23,939 nucleotides of DNA from Chromera velia. Taxonomy: Eukaryota > Sar > Chromeraceae. Of the stretch, positions 9,058-17,363 are shown piece after piece. Location of the stretch: NCBI GenBank assembly GCA_018398765.1, contig JAHBMJ010001969.1:1-23939 (forward strand), given 5' to 3'. The notes under the pieces are model-generated. The model had not been told where the DNA came from. It ran no database searches and saw only the letters and a list, made by a program, of their open reading frames with translations. Position 1 is the stretch's first letter, and every line of letters begins with the position of its first letter. Position numbers and translations under genes: made by a program.

Positions 9058-9547
9058 TTTCTTGTCTTTTCCTTCAGGGGAACTAAGACGTGGCCCTTCT
9101 TAGTTTGGGCGGATTAGGTCTTACAGGGGGAGGGGGTGGAGAAGGAAGCGGTTCTAAACTAAGTCAGCAAGACCGAGCAAGACAGTCGGGCGCGTCACAC
9201 ACACTGACTGGCAGCTTATACACGTTGTAGTGCTGTACAGTGCAGTGAGCAAAAAACAGAAAGTGTCACACAGAGACCTAAGATGTCAAAAAATTATTGA
9301 TGGCCTTTTATAAAACATGCCGTAATCTCGTAATCCGTAATCAGTTGTAAGAGACATACTATAAAAGGGGGGGTATATGATTAGTTTCGCCCGTAATCAT
9401 GTTTAATTTCATTAGATTTAAGCTTTTTAAGAAGAACTACGTTCCTTCAGCCTGAAATATTTGAATAATTTATGTTTTTTATTATATGTTTTATATTATT
9501 TTACCTATGGAATCTTAATCATAATTAAAACAGTCAAATACCCTAGG
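9058..9547. other. right subterminal region of the 4.54-kb element
   Basis: Non-coding and increasingly AT-rich. CTCGTAATCCGTAAT at 9327 is matched by CTCGTAATCCGTAAT at 6129, on the other side of the gene pair. A G run with ACATACT before it (about 9353-9375) resembles the G-run segment near the right end of the 985-bp relative (16374-16394). Confidence 0.6.
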
Positions 9548-10075
9548 ATAGTGAATTTGACTTCTCTTCATTTCCCTGTGAACGGCGAAGCCCTGCTCTT
9601 TTTGTGAATTTCACGTATTCTATCTAACAGTGAATTTGACTTCTCTTCGTTTCTCTGTGAACGGCGAAGCCCTGCCTTTTTTTTTATGAATTTCATGCAT
9701 TCTGCCTAACGGTGAATTTGACTTCTCTTCCTTTCTCTGTAAACGGCGAAGCCCTGCCTTTTTTTTTATAAATTTCACGTATTCTGCCTGACGGCGAATT
9801 TGACTTCTCTTCATTTCTCTGTAAACGGCGAAGCCCTTCTTTTTTTTTACGAATTTCACGCATTCTACCTGAAAGTGAATTTGACTTCTCTTCGTTTCTC
9901 TGTAAATGGCGAAGCCCTGCCTTTTTTTTTTAAATGAATTTCACGCATTCTACCTGACGGTGAATTTGACTTCTCTTTGTTTCTCTGTAAACGGCGAAGC
10001 CTTGTTTTTTTTTGTGAATTTCACGCATTTTACCTGACAGTAAATTTGACTTATCTTTATCCTTCTGCGAAAGGC
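9548..10075. repeat. ~80-bp minisatellite, right fragment, seven units
   Basis: Units start (AGTGAA-like) at 9550, 9629, 9711, 9793, 9874, 9959 and 10039, periods 79-85. Length differences come mostly from the T run. The last unit decays near 10075. It is the same unit as 4785-5008; with the insertion removed, the units join in register. Minus-strand reading gives repetitive Lys/Arg/Glu-rich frames without meaning. Confidence 0.95.
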
Positions 10076-10188
10076 AAAACACATTACGAAGCGTTCATGT
10101 GTTTTATGACTTAGACTTTCCTGCTGAGCAAAGAAAATTCAACTGCTTCCATCCCTGTATGACTTACTTTTTTTATTTGCCGTCTTTG

Positions 10189-10199
10189 TATATATAAGC
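10189..10199 (+). promoter_or_regulatory. TATA box upstream of the gag-like region
   Basis: TATATATAAG lies about 115 bases after the minisatellite and about 400 bases before the first gag-side reading frame. It is a good TATA-box match. With tandem repeats upstream this resembles an LTR U3-R boundary, but no second LTR is visible. Confidence 0.4.
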
Positions 10200-10593
10200 A
10201 GTCTACCTATACATACGAGACAAATATAAGTAACTCTTTCTTCATTTGAATTTAGATTGCTTCTCTTTCTTTCCTTTTGTGAAGGAGATCTTTCTGCAAA
10301 TCTGATTCAGGCTATCTTTCCCCTCAGCAAGTTCGGAATTTCATTCTGCTGCACAAATCTTTCCTTCACAGCTAAATAAATCCTTTTGTTTTTCTTCGAA
10401 TTCGGATTTTCCCTTCTCTTTTCGCTCTTCAACGGAACTCTACCTCTTTCACTTCATCAAGTTGTTTTTTCTCTCTGTAAGTTCATAATTTTCAACTTCT
10501 TTTACTTGTATCACAAGATTTTAACAGAAATCAGCAGCGAAACAGAAAACTCTATCTAACCGAAATACAAAAATAATCCCCTAAACCTATCTA
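10200..10593 (+). other. probable 5' leader of the retroelement
   Basis: T/C-rich non-coding sequence between the TATA box and the first ATG region at 10594. I see no clear primer-binding site with a recognisable tRNA 3' end. Confidence 0.3.
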
Positions 10594-11249
10594 ATGCGAA
10601 AAAGAATGACTGACCAGGCAAACTCCGAAGAAATCACAGCCAGAACGAGAAAGATCCTTCGAGCAATTTTACTTGGAGAACTTCCAGAATTACTCACAAC
10701 AGAAAGGGAAGAACAAGTAAGACTCATTGTGAACAAAATTTTGCAGAGGAACACAGCATTCATTGAGGACCAGCAAAATCTGAAAATCTTCCTTTTGGAT
10801 CAGTATTCATACACAGTCGTCGCTCAAAATTGCCAGTCAGACAAAGTCATCAAAGCACTGAATCTTAACGTCATACATCAGCTGAGATTTATCAACAGTA
10901 ACCGCCAACTTCTTCCTATATAGATTCTTTCCCCCGCTTGCTACATCTGGGTAGACTGAAGGCTTTTCTGTCCAAAAAAAAAAAGGAAAGAGAACCAAAT
11001 ACTAGACTAAATATGGCTCGAAAGCCTCAAGCCAAGAAAAAACTGACAGCCCGACAAAAAACACTAGAAAAAAACAAGAAGAAAAACAACGCTGACGAAT
11101 TCCTTGAAATGGACGAGTCTCTTCAGCTTGGGGAAAAATCCAGGAAAGTAATTAAGGAGCCACTGAAAAAGAAGGAAAAGGGGAAATCTTTAAATAACAA
11201 AAATCGAAACAATAAGAAAAAGGAAACAAAAAAGGAAATGAAGAGCTAA
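10594..11249 (+). pseudogene. N-terminal gag-side frames of a decayed retroelement
   Basis: The first frame (10594-10923, 109 codons) is helical and charged with no recognised domain. A second frame (10938-11249) is very lysine-rich and includes MARKPQAKKK. They are in different frames and probably represent one eroded basic N-terminal region of Gag. Position directly before the Gag core and after the TATA box is the main support. Confidence 0.4.
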
Positions 11250-11314
11250 GACGAAAAAATGGAAGAAAACGAAACACAAGAGAATGATGAAGCACAAAAG
11301 AATGATGCTAGAGA

Positions 11315-12297
11315 ATGCTAGAGAATGATGAAGGGAAAAAAAGTAATAAAAAGAAAAGATATGGAGAAGAGAGTGAAAGACAATCCAATAAAGGAATGAT
11401 AGATCAACAGACCGATAAAGCGCAGAAGAAGTCGTCAGCTAGTTTCATGCAAGTACAGAAATGGAATCCGTCTGTCCTGAAGAAATTGACAAAACAGGGA
11501 GTCACATTCAAACTAACAAAAGAAGGAGAATTTGAATTGATGCTTAACACGAACAAACTACCTGTAAACGCAACGACAGCAGACAGCTCAGCTTTGGTAC
11601 CCGTACACCTTCTGTCTTTCATACAAAGAGCTGCTCTGCTACCGACTCCTCCACTGCTGCCAACCCCAAACTGCTTCTTCAACCCCCTAATTAAAGTAGA
11701 CATCAATGCATATTCAGGAGAAAGAAAGGACGCATAGAATTTTTGGAGAGCTTTCAATATGAACACTATTGCCTTCCAATGGAATATCACCCAAATCCTG
11801 TTCTATTTCCAAAAATCACTGAAAGGAAATGCATTTGACTGGTTTACAGATATATCTGATGAGAAAATGAACAAAATGTAGACCATCACTGACCTGAAAG
11901 ACACATTTTTTTCGAAGTTCGGACTCAAGAAACCACATATAGAGAAGGCAGAATACAGCTTAGATAACCTGTAGCAAAGAAAAGGAGAGACAATTCAGGA
12001 ATACGCTGACAGATACACTTCCCTTTGTCGACAGGCAAATTCATCAATTGAGGATGAAAGACTGATAAAAAAATTCCGGAGAGGACTGTTCGACAAAATC
12101 ACAAAGTCGATTCTCATACAAAAGCAATACACCTCATTCAACAAATTAGTGGGGGCAGCAGAACTGATTTCATATAACAGTGGGGCAACTGAGAGACCCA
12201 AAAAGTTTTTGGCAGTCAAAAAAATAAATGGCGAAATGATGAAAGGAGACAGACTCACCGAGAGCCAGAAGGAAGAGCCTGCACCCTTCACAGAATG
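11315..12297 (+). pseudogene. Gag-like capsid region, in-frame stops
   Basis: One frame runs from 11315 to about 12297 with TAG at 11735, 11879 and 11972 and TGA at 12295. The core resembles the Retrotrans_gag family: KGNAFDWFTDIS, ITDLKDTFFSKFG, then QRKGETIQEYADRYTSLC and IKKFRRGLFDKIT. This protein would package retroelement RNA into particles. Upstream is the basic N-terminal region; downstream in another frame come a zinc knuckle and a protease-like segment, the usual Gag-Pro order. Each stop reads sensibly as Trp. The gene is inactive in this copy. Ty3-like order is likely but there is no RT to confirm the superfamily. Confidence 0.65.
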
Positions 12298-12354
12298 ATA
12301 CATCTCCTCGTTGATCAACGCGGTCCTGCAGCAGTGTCCGCACAAGCAACTTAC

Positions 12355-12528
12355 AAGAGATGCGGAGGCTCGACCCCTCACGTAAGTTATCAGTACCCTT
12401 TGCTATTAGACTGCGAATGCGCATATTGTGGCAACAAACAACATGGGAGACCAGTATGTAGAAGACTTAAAAGGGACTTGAAACTAAATCGATTTACGCT
12501 TTTCAGTCTCAGAAAAAATAGACCTTAA
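12355..12528 (+). pseudogene. Gag nucleocapsid zinc knuckle (CCHC)
   Basis: The frame at 12295-12528 contains CAYCGNKQHGRPVC at 12418-12459, an exact C-x2-C-x4-H-x4-C zinc knuckle that binds nucleic acid in retroelement nucleocapsids. It follows the capsid-like frame after a shift. Basic residues surround it (RRLKRDLK). The frame stops at TAA 12526 and then continues open. Confidence 0.7.
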
Positions 12529-12870
12529 GATGAAAAAAAAAATGTAGAGAAGGAAGGCCGGAAAGAGCAAGGAACACTCAAGACCACGGAAAGAAACAGA
12601 AAAAGGGGAGAAGAGAAAGGGAAAGAAAAAGAAGAAAAACAACAAGAAGGACTAAACAAAAGCCGTCATATACATCCATTTGAACTGCTAAAGGGCATAA
12701 CTCTTCGTCTCTTTGGTCACAGTATGGTCGTACTTGTAATGATGGACAGCAGACGTGTGGTGAATCATAGTACACGAACACGTCTGGCAGCAGCTGACAA
12801 CAGAAAACCCGTCCTTGAAGGCTATTCCTTTACCTCTCTGAATCAAAGGCAAGGGGGGAAACAAAGCTGA
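12529..12870 (+). pseudogene. basic linker and possible retroviral-type aspartic protease remnant
   Basis: In the same frame as the zinc knuckle, a Lys/Glu-rich linker is followed from about 12679 by ITLRLFGHSMVVLVMMDSRR. The MMDS looks like the LxDSG active-site turn of retroelement aspartic proteases, with Gly replaced by Arg. The frame ends near 12870. No flap or second motif is clear, so this is tentative. Confidence 0.35.
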
Positions 12871-12871
12871 G

Positions 12872-12921
12872 AACGAAAGACTCGTTTCTTTTTTTTAACG
12901 AAAGACTCGTTTCTTTTTTTG
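12872..12921. repeat. 24-bp tandem duplication with T runs
   Basis: ACGAAAGACTCGTTTCTTTT occurs twice in a row (about 12874 and 12898). Each copy can form a small AACGA/TCGTT hairpin. Confidence 0.75.
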
Positions 12922-13082
12922 TTTGATTTACAGAGAATCAGGAAAACCGAATTTCACATCTCTTCTTCAATGAGACGCGACTTTTTGTTTGACTTGCATG
13001 CGCTTGAAATGTATGCGTTCTTCAAGACCAGACAGACCCATGATAAAAAAAAATCTGTCCACAAAGTGAGAGAAGTGGTAAA

Positions 13083-13121
<39 letters not shown>

Positions 13122-14283
13122 AGGTGCAATACTCCCTCACCTATGAAGGATGCTCAAACGAATTGTGGTTGATCAAAGTTGAAGACTGCGACTGCCCTAC
13201 ATTCATTCGATAATTTAAGGTAGAGTAAACTATGAAAAAGGGAGCCGCTATTCTTAAAGAGCAAGAAAGGAAACTCAGCAGTCAAAGAAAGAAAACAGAT
13301 CAAAAAGAGAAAATCACGGTGTAGGAGGGGGAAGACGAAACAAAAGCAACACACTGTGACACAAAAGAGAGACTAGCAGAGCCGAGTGCGATGCTGGCAC
13401 TGCATTCAAAATATGCAAAGAATAGAATGGGGAACACCCATCTCAGAAGGAGCTGGCAGCCCCAATTATAGGAGGCCAGTTCACGTTGATCAAGGCGGTG
13501 CACTTCCAGTACTCTCACTTCCAGGGTTGCCGTGGGGAAGGCAGACGTAAACAGGGACCGAGGAGCCTAGAACTGAAAACCTGCAGATATAAAGAGTCAT
13601 CGACTATGTTTTTAACAACAATCATATCGACAATGGGAGATCAAGAGTCAGAACGAGCACCGTCAACAACCAGAAATGGAAAACGCGCAGGCACTGGAGG
13701 TGCATAAAAGTCGTGCGTAAGTCAAAAACCACCCAAACAGAGAGAAAAGATAGACAAGATGAACACTTACAAACGAATTAATATAATGATCAAATGAATA
13801 AGGGTTGGACGTATAGATGCCTAATTGATTCAAATCAGAACGACCAATTGAACCAAATAAAGGGCATGAAAGATGCAAAGCAAGAAAAGTGCGTCGACAA
13901 AAAGACCAACTGAATGACCTTTTAAGTACTGAAAAGGGATGAATGGAAACAAAACACCCATACACATACACTTACACATCTTCACCCTCATTCATCCATT
14001 CACTCGCACCTACATACACATGAACCCTGAGCAGAGGCTCCCTAGAGTAGCACCGCGTACCGATTGGTGACTGATGAATAAAGGCAGATAATACAGACCT
14101 GCCGGGCGTACATAACCCACAGCCTCCGACCCTGATGCCTTTGTGGCAAGAAGACGTATGCGCATGTGCATATAAGGTCCCCCAGGGGGTGAGTTGGCCA
14201 CTCACACCACCAGGACCTCCCAGAAAGAGGTAAGGTCGCCCGCTCAATCACTCGTACTGGGCCCCCGTTCCCCAATACATCAT
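12922..14283. other. decayed retroelement or unassigned sequence
   Basis: Only short frames interrupted by stops are present; a (GA)n microsatellite lies at about 13091-13114. Fragments such as SNELWLIKVEDCDCP (from about 13155) and LAAPIIGGQFTLIKAVHF (from about 13452) read like protein but I cannot assign them. No reverse transcriptase follows the protease-like part, so the pol region is missing or unrecognisable. CATATAAGG at 14168 is an isolated TATA-like site. Confidence 0.35.
13091..13114. repeat. (GA)n microsatellite
   Basis: About 12 GA units following a poly-A run. Confidence 0.9.
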
Positions 14284-14402
14284 CATCGACCTACATACAC
14301 ATACACACACACATATACACACACATACATATACACACATATATATACACACACACACACACATACACACACACACACATACACACACCACATACATACA
14401 AA
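14284..14402. repeat. (CA)n/(TA)n microsatellite
   Basis: Imperfect ACAC/ATAC repeats over roughly 115 bases. The Tyr/Thr/His frames across it are artefacts. Confidence 0.95.
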
Positions 14403-14411
14403 CACTAAACC

Positions 14412-14430
14412 GAGCTTCGCGTCGAAGCTC
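14412..14430. repeat. short perfect inverted repeat (hairpin)
   Basis: GAGCTTCG and CGAAGCTC are separated by three bases and followed shortly by a 12-A run (14436 on). Function unknown; it could mark the 3' end of a retroposed RNA. Confidence 0.6.
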
Positions 14431-15213
14431 ATTCAAAAAAAAAAAACCGCCCAAGAAGCAAAACCCGGTGTTGGGCCTCCGACCCTAACAGTAATCTGAA
14501 GATGAGCCCGATGACAAGAGGTGAATACATTCATTTTCAACTAAAAGTTAGAGAGGAAGAAGCACGAGAGGAAGCCAAATACCATACTAAAGAAGAGAAG
14601 CAAAGTCAACAAACAGCAAAAGATTCCTCACAGAATCATCCGCTCACATATGCATACTCAAATAGATGTCTTTTAGAGCAGATGGGATAGGGGGGGGAGC
14701 CAGACAAACAAAATAAGACGGCTGGCAGGTAAATGAAATCACAGGAGAAAATCAATTCAGCAATCGAAATTAAATGAAATGTTGAATGGTGCAGAGATAA
14801 ACAAATTAAAGCTAGACAGCGAGAATATGAAAAGACAGTCTGTCAAGAAAGCACAAAGCCAACAAGCTCTTCCAAATAAAATATAGAGGCAGAGAAGTGC
14901 AAAACGCAAACTAGCAGTAAACTTGATATCGAACAGCTGAGTCACTACCTTGCATGAATGGACTGACTCCTCTTCCCGAACCTCTCTCTATCACGTGCCA
15001 AAGATCCCCCTACAGGAGGAAAGACGAGATAAAGAAAAAGGTTGATAACGGGGGCCACAAGGAGGCAAAATCGAGACCAAGAAGAGCACGAAGAACGCCA
15101 CCGCCCTGTGTGCAAAGGCGAGTAGACGACCAAGACCAAGAAGATGGAGATGAACTTGATGAACTCAATCCAAGAGATCAAAGCGATGACGTAGAAGCAG
15201 GCGGCAGTGATGA
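14431..15213. other. fragmented open frames, unassigned
   Basis: A 62-codon frame (14502-14690) with a charged helix is followed by sequence full of stops. From about 14954 a frame rich in Arg/Asp/Glu opens. It may be the eroded 5' part of a retroelement, but no domain is recognised. Confidence 0.25.
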
Positions 15214-15354
15214 TTGGGGAGTCGCCGGGAGGAAGAGGGAGACAAGAAAGTGGACGAAACCGATATCGAAGGTGACAACGCCTATGGAGACGGGAAGAGA
15301 CATCGGGTTCCAGAGGAGCAAGGACAACGACGACAGGGGCAATATGGACATAGG

Positions 15355-15455
15355 CATAGTGATTCTTGCCGCAGGTGTAAGCATAGTGATTCTTGCCGTG
15401 GGTGTGGGCACAGTGATCCTTGCCGTGGATGTAGGCATACTAATCCTTGCCCAGG
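15355..15455. repeat. 27-bp tandem repeat, about 3.8 units
   Basis: Units start at 15355 (CATAGTGATTCTTGCC), 15382, 15409 and 15436, exactly 27 bases apart. The last is cut at 15455 by the 985-bp element and resumes as ATGTGGCGAT after 16448. Confidence 0.93.
15448..15455. repeat. target site duplication, left (TGCCCAGG)
   Basis: Matches TGCCCGGG at 16441-16448 at 7 of 8 bases and directly abuts the inverted terminus. Confidence 0.8.
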
Positions 15456-16440
15456 CTAGGGTATTTCACTTTGATGGAGGTGTACTAGGTTTTATAGTAA
15501 AAAGCTTTACAAAAAAAAAGTTTTTAGACATTTTTTTTTATGGATTCCTAGCCCAATTTTGCTAAAAAATCATTTGAACACATAATCATATGTAAAATCT
15601 TTGGTTTGGCAAGGTTATATTAGATTAAGGGTAGGTTTAGGAGTCGTTGCCAATGAAGGTTCGGACACAAGATTACAAAACCTTCATTTTAACGTTGTCA
15701 TCTTTTGAAACCTGCTTGAACCTGCCAATACCAGTATTAACATAGTATAAACCAGACTCAAACTGTTCAAAACAAACTTAAAACTGATGATTTGACTCTT
15801 CAAAACTATTATTGAGATACCTCGTCTGAGCAAGCTAGGCAGTTATGCACACGGAAAAAACATTGTCAAATTTTAACAAATTTGCGATGCAGCATTCAAG
15901 CTGACAGACAAACAAAACCAAAGACAACAGAGAAAAGAGTGTGATGGCAATAAAAGATTGAAAGCTGTTTTTTTCTGGTTGCATTCAGCAGTTTTGGTAG
16001 GAAGGGGGAGTAACGGTGAATAACGACGAGCTTGCTTGCGCAGAAAGGCAGTTTAATGATATAATTAAGCGTGAAAGTGATGAAAAGGATGAAAGCTGAA
16101 CAAGAGTTAAGTCATATAGTTTTGAAATCATGTCTGCTGGTGTTAATGAAGTGATTTGAAGCAGGTTATACCAGGTTACATAAGGTTTAGGTAGGTTAAG
16201 TGTTAGGTTACATAACGATGTTTTTACTATTTTTAGAACCCTAAGTGGCAACATGATGAAAACCTTAAATAACCATCATAAATCATGATGTTACAAGTCT
16301 TTTTTTAAGTTTATGAAGGTTCTTTTAGGTAAAGAACCACATTGAGCATACTTTTAGATGTTTAGAGTGTTTTACATACTTGAAGGGGGGGGTATAAAAT
16401 TAATTTTTATTATTATTTTTTTTTGAGTGAAATACCCTAG
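15456..16440. mobile_element. 985-bp non-autonomous element with CTAGGGTATTTCACT termini
   Basis: A perfect 15-bp terminal inverted repeat, CTAGGGTATTTCACT (15456-15470) and AGTGAAATACCCTAG (16426-16440), is flanked by TGCCCAGG and TGCCCGGG, an 8-bp duplication with one change. The interior is AT-rich with repeated AGGTTA-type stretches near 16160-16210 and no coding capacity. The terminus matches that of the 4.54-kb element, so it is probably mobilised by that family's transposase. Near the right end ACATACTTGAAGGGGG resembles a G-run segment near the right end of the large element. Confidence 0.88.
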
Positions 16441-16448
16441 TGCCCGGG
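16441..16448. repeat. target site duplication, right (TGCCCGGG)
   Basis: One mismatch to 15448-15455. Confidence 0.8.
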
Positions 16449-17260
16449 ATGTGGCGATGTAGAAGAGGTCGGAGACAGAGGAAGATCGCCTTGCGTCAGA
16501 ACACGAACATGGGGAAACACGAGATGGAGGCGAGGTGGATATGGTGATTATATCATATAGAAGAGGTTGGAGAACAAAGACGTGGAGAGCATCTGCAAGC
16601 ATAAGGACAAAGGAGACTAAGGATGACTTGAACAACATGAGGTACAAGATCAACGTGAAGCCTAGCGTGAAGCTCTTGAAGGACGAGAACAACGAGGCCA
16701 CTGGTCCTGGCTACAGAGCACTCGCTCTGACCGGGATGATGAAGGACTCCAGAGGTAGAGGCCAGCCAGAGAGTTGCCACAAAAGCGAGGAAAAGGTTCC
16801 AAGAAGGGGCCAGACGAAGCGATTACAGAATAGAAACGAAGTTAAAGGAAACGGAAGAACAACATCGCTTTGAAGTGAGGGAGACTTATGAAGAAAAGAG
16901 AACTGATGCTCCAAGGGAGAGTCGCCAGAGATGCATCAAGAGTGATAAAGATATTGCAGTTGAATCGGAGCATCGAACAAGGGATCGATCGTGCCATGTA
17001 CGTGCTTCACAGAATTTTTTTCATTGAAATGTTCCGATCAAAAATAAAAAAAACGCCCCGGCCGAAAAACACGTGTTGCATCGCACACATGTTGCATTGC
17101 ATGACATGTCGCACTCATAGCTATATGGGCCCATTTGCATGAAGGACCCTAGTGCTTTCCGCGGGGGCCATCCGATTTTGCGCGCGCGAACTGAAGGACG
17201 TGCTGCCATGCCGGGGCCTTTTTGACAACCCCGCACGCCGCGCGCGCGAGATCTTGAGGG
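16449..17260. other. unassigned charged frames and GC-rich DNA
   Basis: The frame at 16535-16873 is Lys/Arg/Glu-rich. Alternative frames nearby (for example RFEVRETYEEKRTD at about 16870) are equally charged and coiled-coil-like, as in some retroelement ORF1 proteins, but none is clearly real. From 17050 the DNA is GC-rich with GCGCGCGCG tracts (17180, 17238). No gene is supported there. Confidence 0.3.
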
Positions 17261-17326
17261 GAAAGAGCTAAAAAGGGGAAGGAAAAGCTAGGTTTTCTCC
17301 CTCACTGCTCAAAAGAGAAAGTTTTT
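17261..17326 (+). repeat. 66-bp dispersed direct repeat, copy 1
   Basis: GAAAGAGCTAAAAAGGGGAA through GCTAGGTTTTCTCC and on to the GTTTTT run. It recurs almost identically at 22704-22770, on the other side of the non-LTR element. Confidence 0.9.
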
Positions 17327-17363
17327 CCCCCCACCAAGCACCAAAAGGCTAGGAAGGGAGGGG

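Larger units (their letters stand above)
5009..9547. mobile_element. ~4.54-kb two-gene DNA transposon with CTAGGGTAT termini
   Basis: The left end reads CTAGGGTATACGACT; the reverse complement of the right end reads CTAGGGTATTTGACT, 13 of 15 identical. The flanks are ACAGTGAA (5001-5008) and ATAGTGAA (9548-9555), a 7-of-8 match fitting an 8-bp target duplication. The match needs one extra G (9547) at the right end. Removing the element rejoins the minisatellite in register, direct evidence of insertion. An 8-bp duplication occurs in hAT, P and Merlin superfamilies, but the terminus matches none that I can name. Inside are a hAT MITE (5160-6049), a minus-strand transposase-like gene and a divergent plus-strand SAM-like gene. 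The genes carry stops, so this copy is probably inactive. Confidence 0.8.
15214..15459 (+). pseudogene. Cys/His-repeat reading frame interrupted by a transposon
   Basis: This frame has a charged N-terminal part and then repeats of about nine residues of the form HSDSCRRCK / HSDSCRGCG / HSDPCRGCR / HTNPCPG, with regularly spaced CxxC pairs. It is encoded by a 27-bp minisatellite. The 985-bp element begins at 15456. Removing it and one target copy continues the frame as PCPGCGDVEE at 16447 on, adding a further CxxC. It could be a zinc-binding repeat or a chance open repeat; the overlapping frame is also open. No family is recognised. Confidence 0.3.

Noticed and set aside
9620-9859. Minus-strand basic repeat protein
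   Set aside because: It is the minisatellite read in reverse; unit lengths that vary by non-multiples of three break it.
9548-10075. CRISPR-like array
   Set aside because: The whole ~80-bp unit repeats with no unique spacers, the setting is eukaryotic and no cas genes are present. It is a minisatellite.
14194-14499. Tyr/Thr/His-rich 101-residue frame
   Set aside because: Product of the CA/TA microsatellite; no domain or start context.
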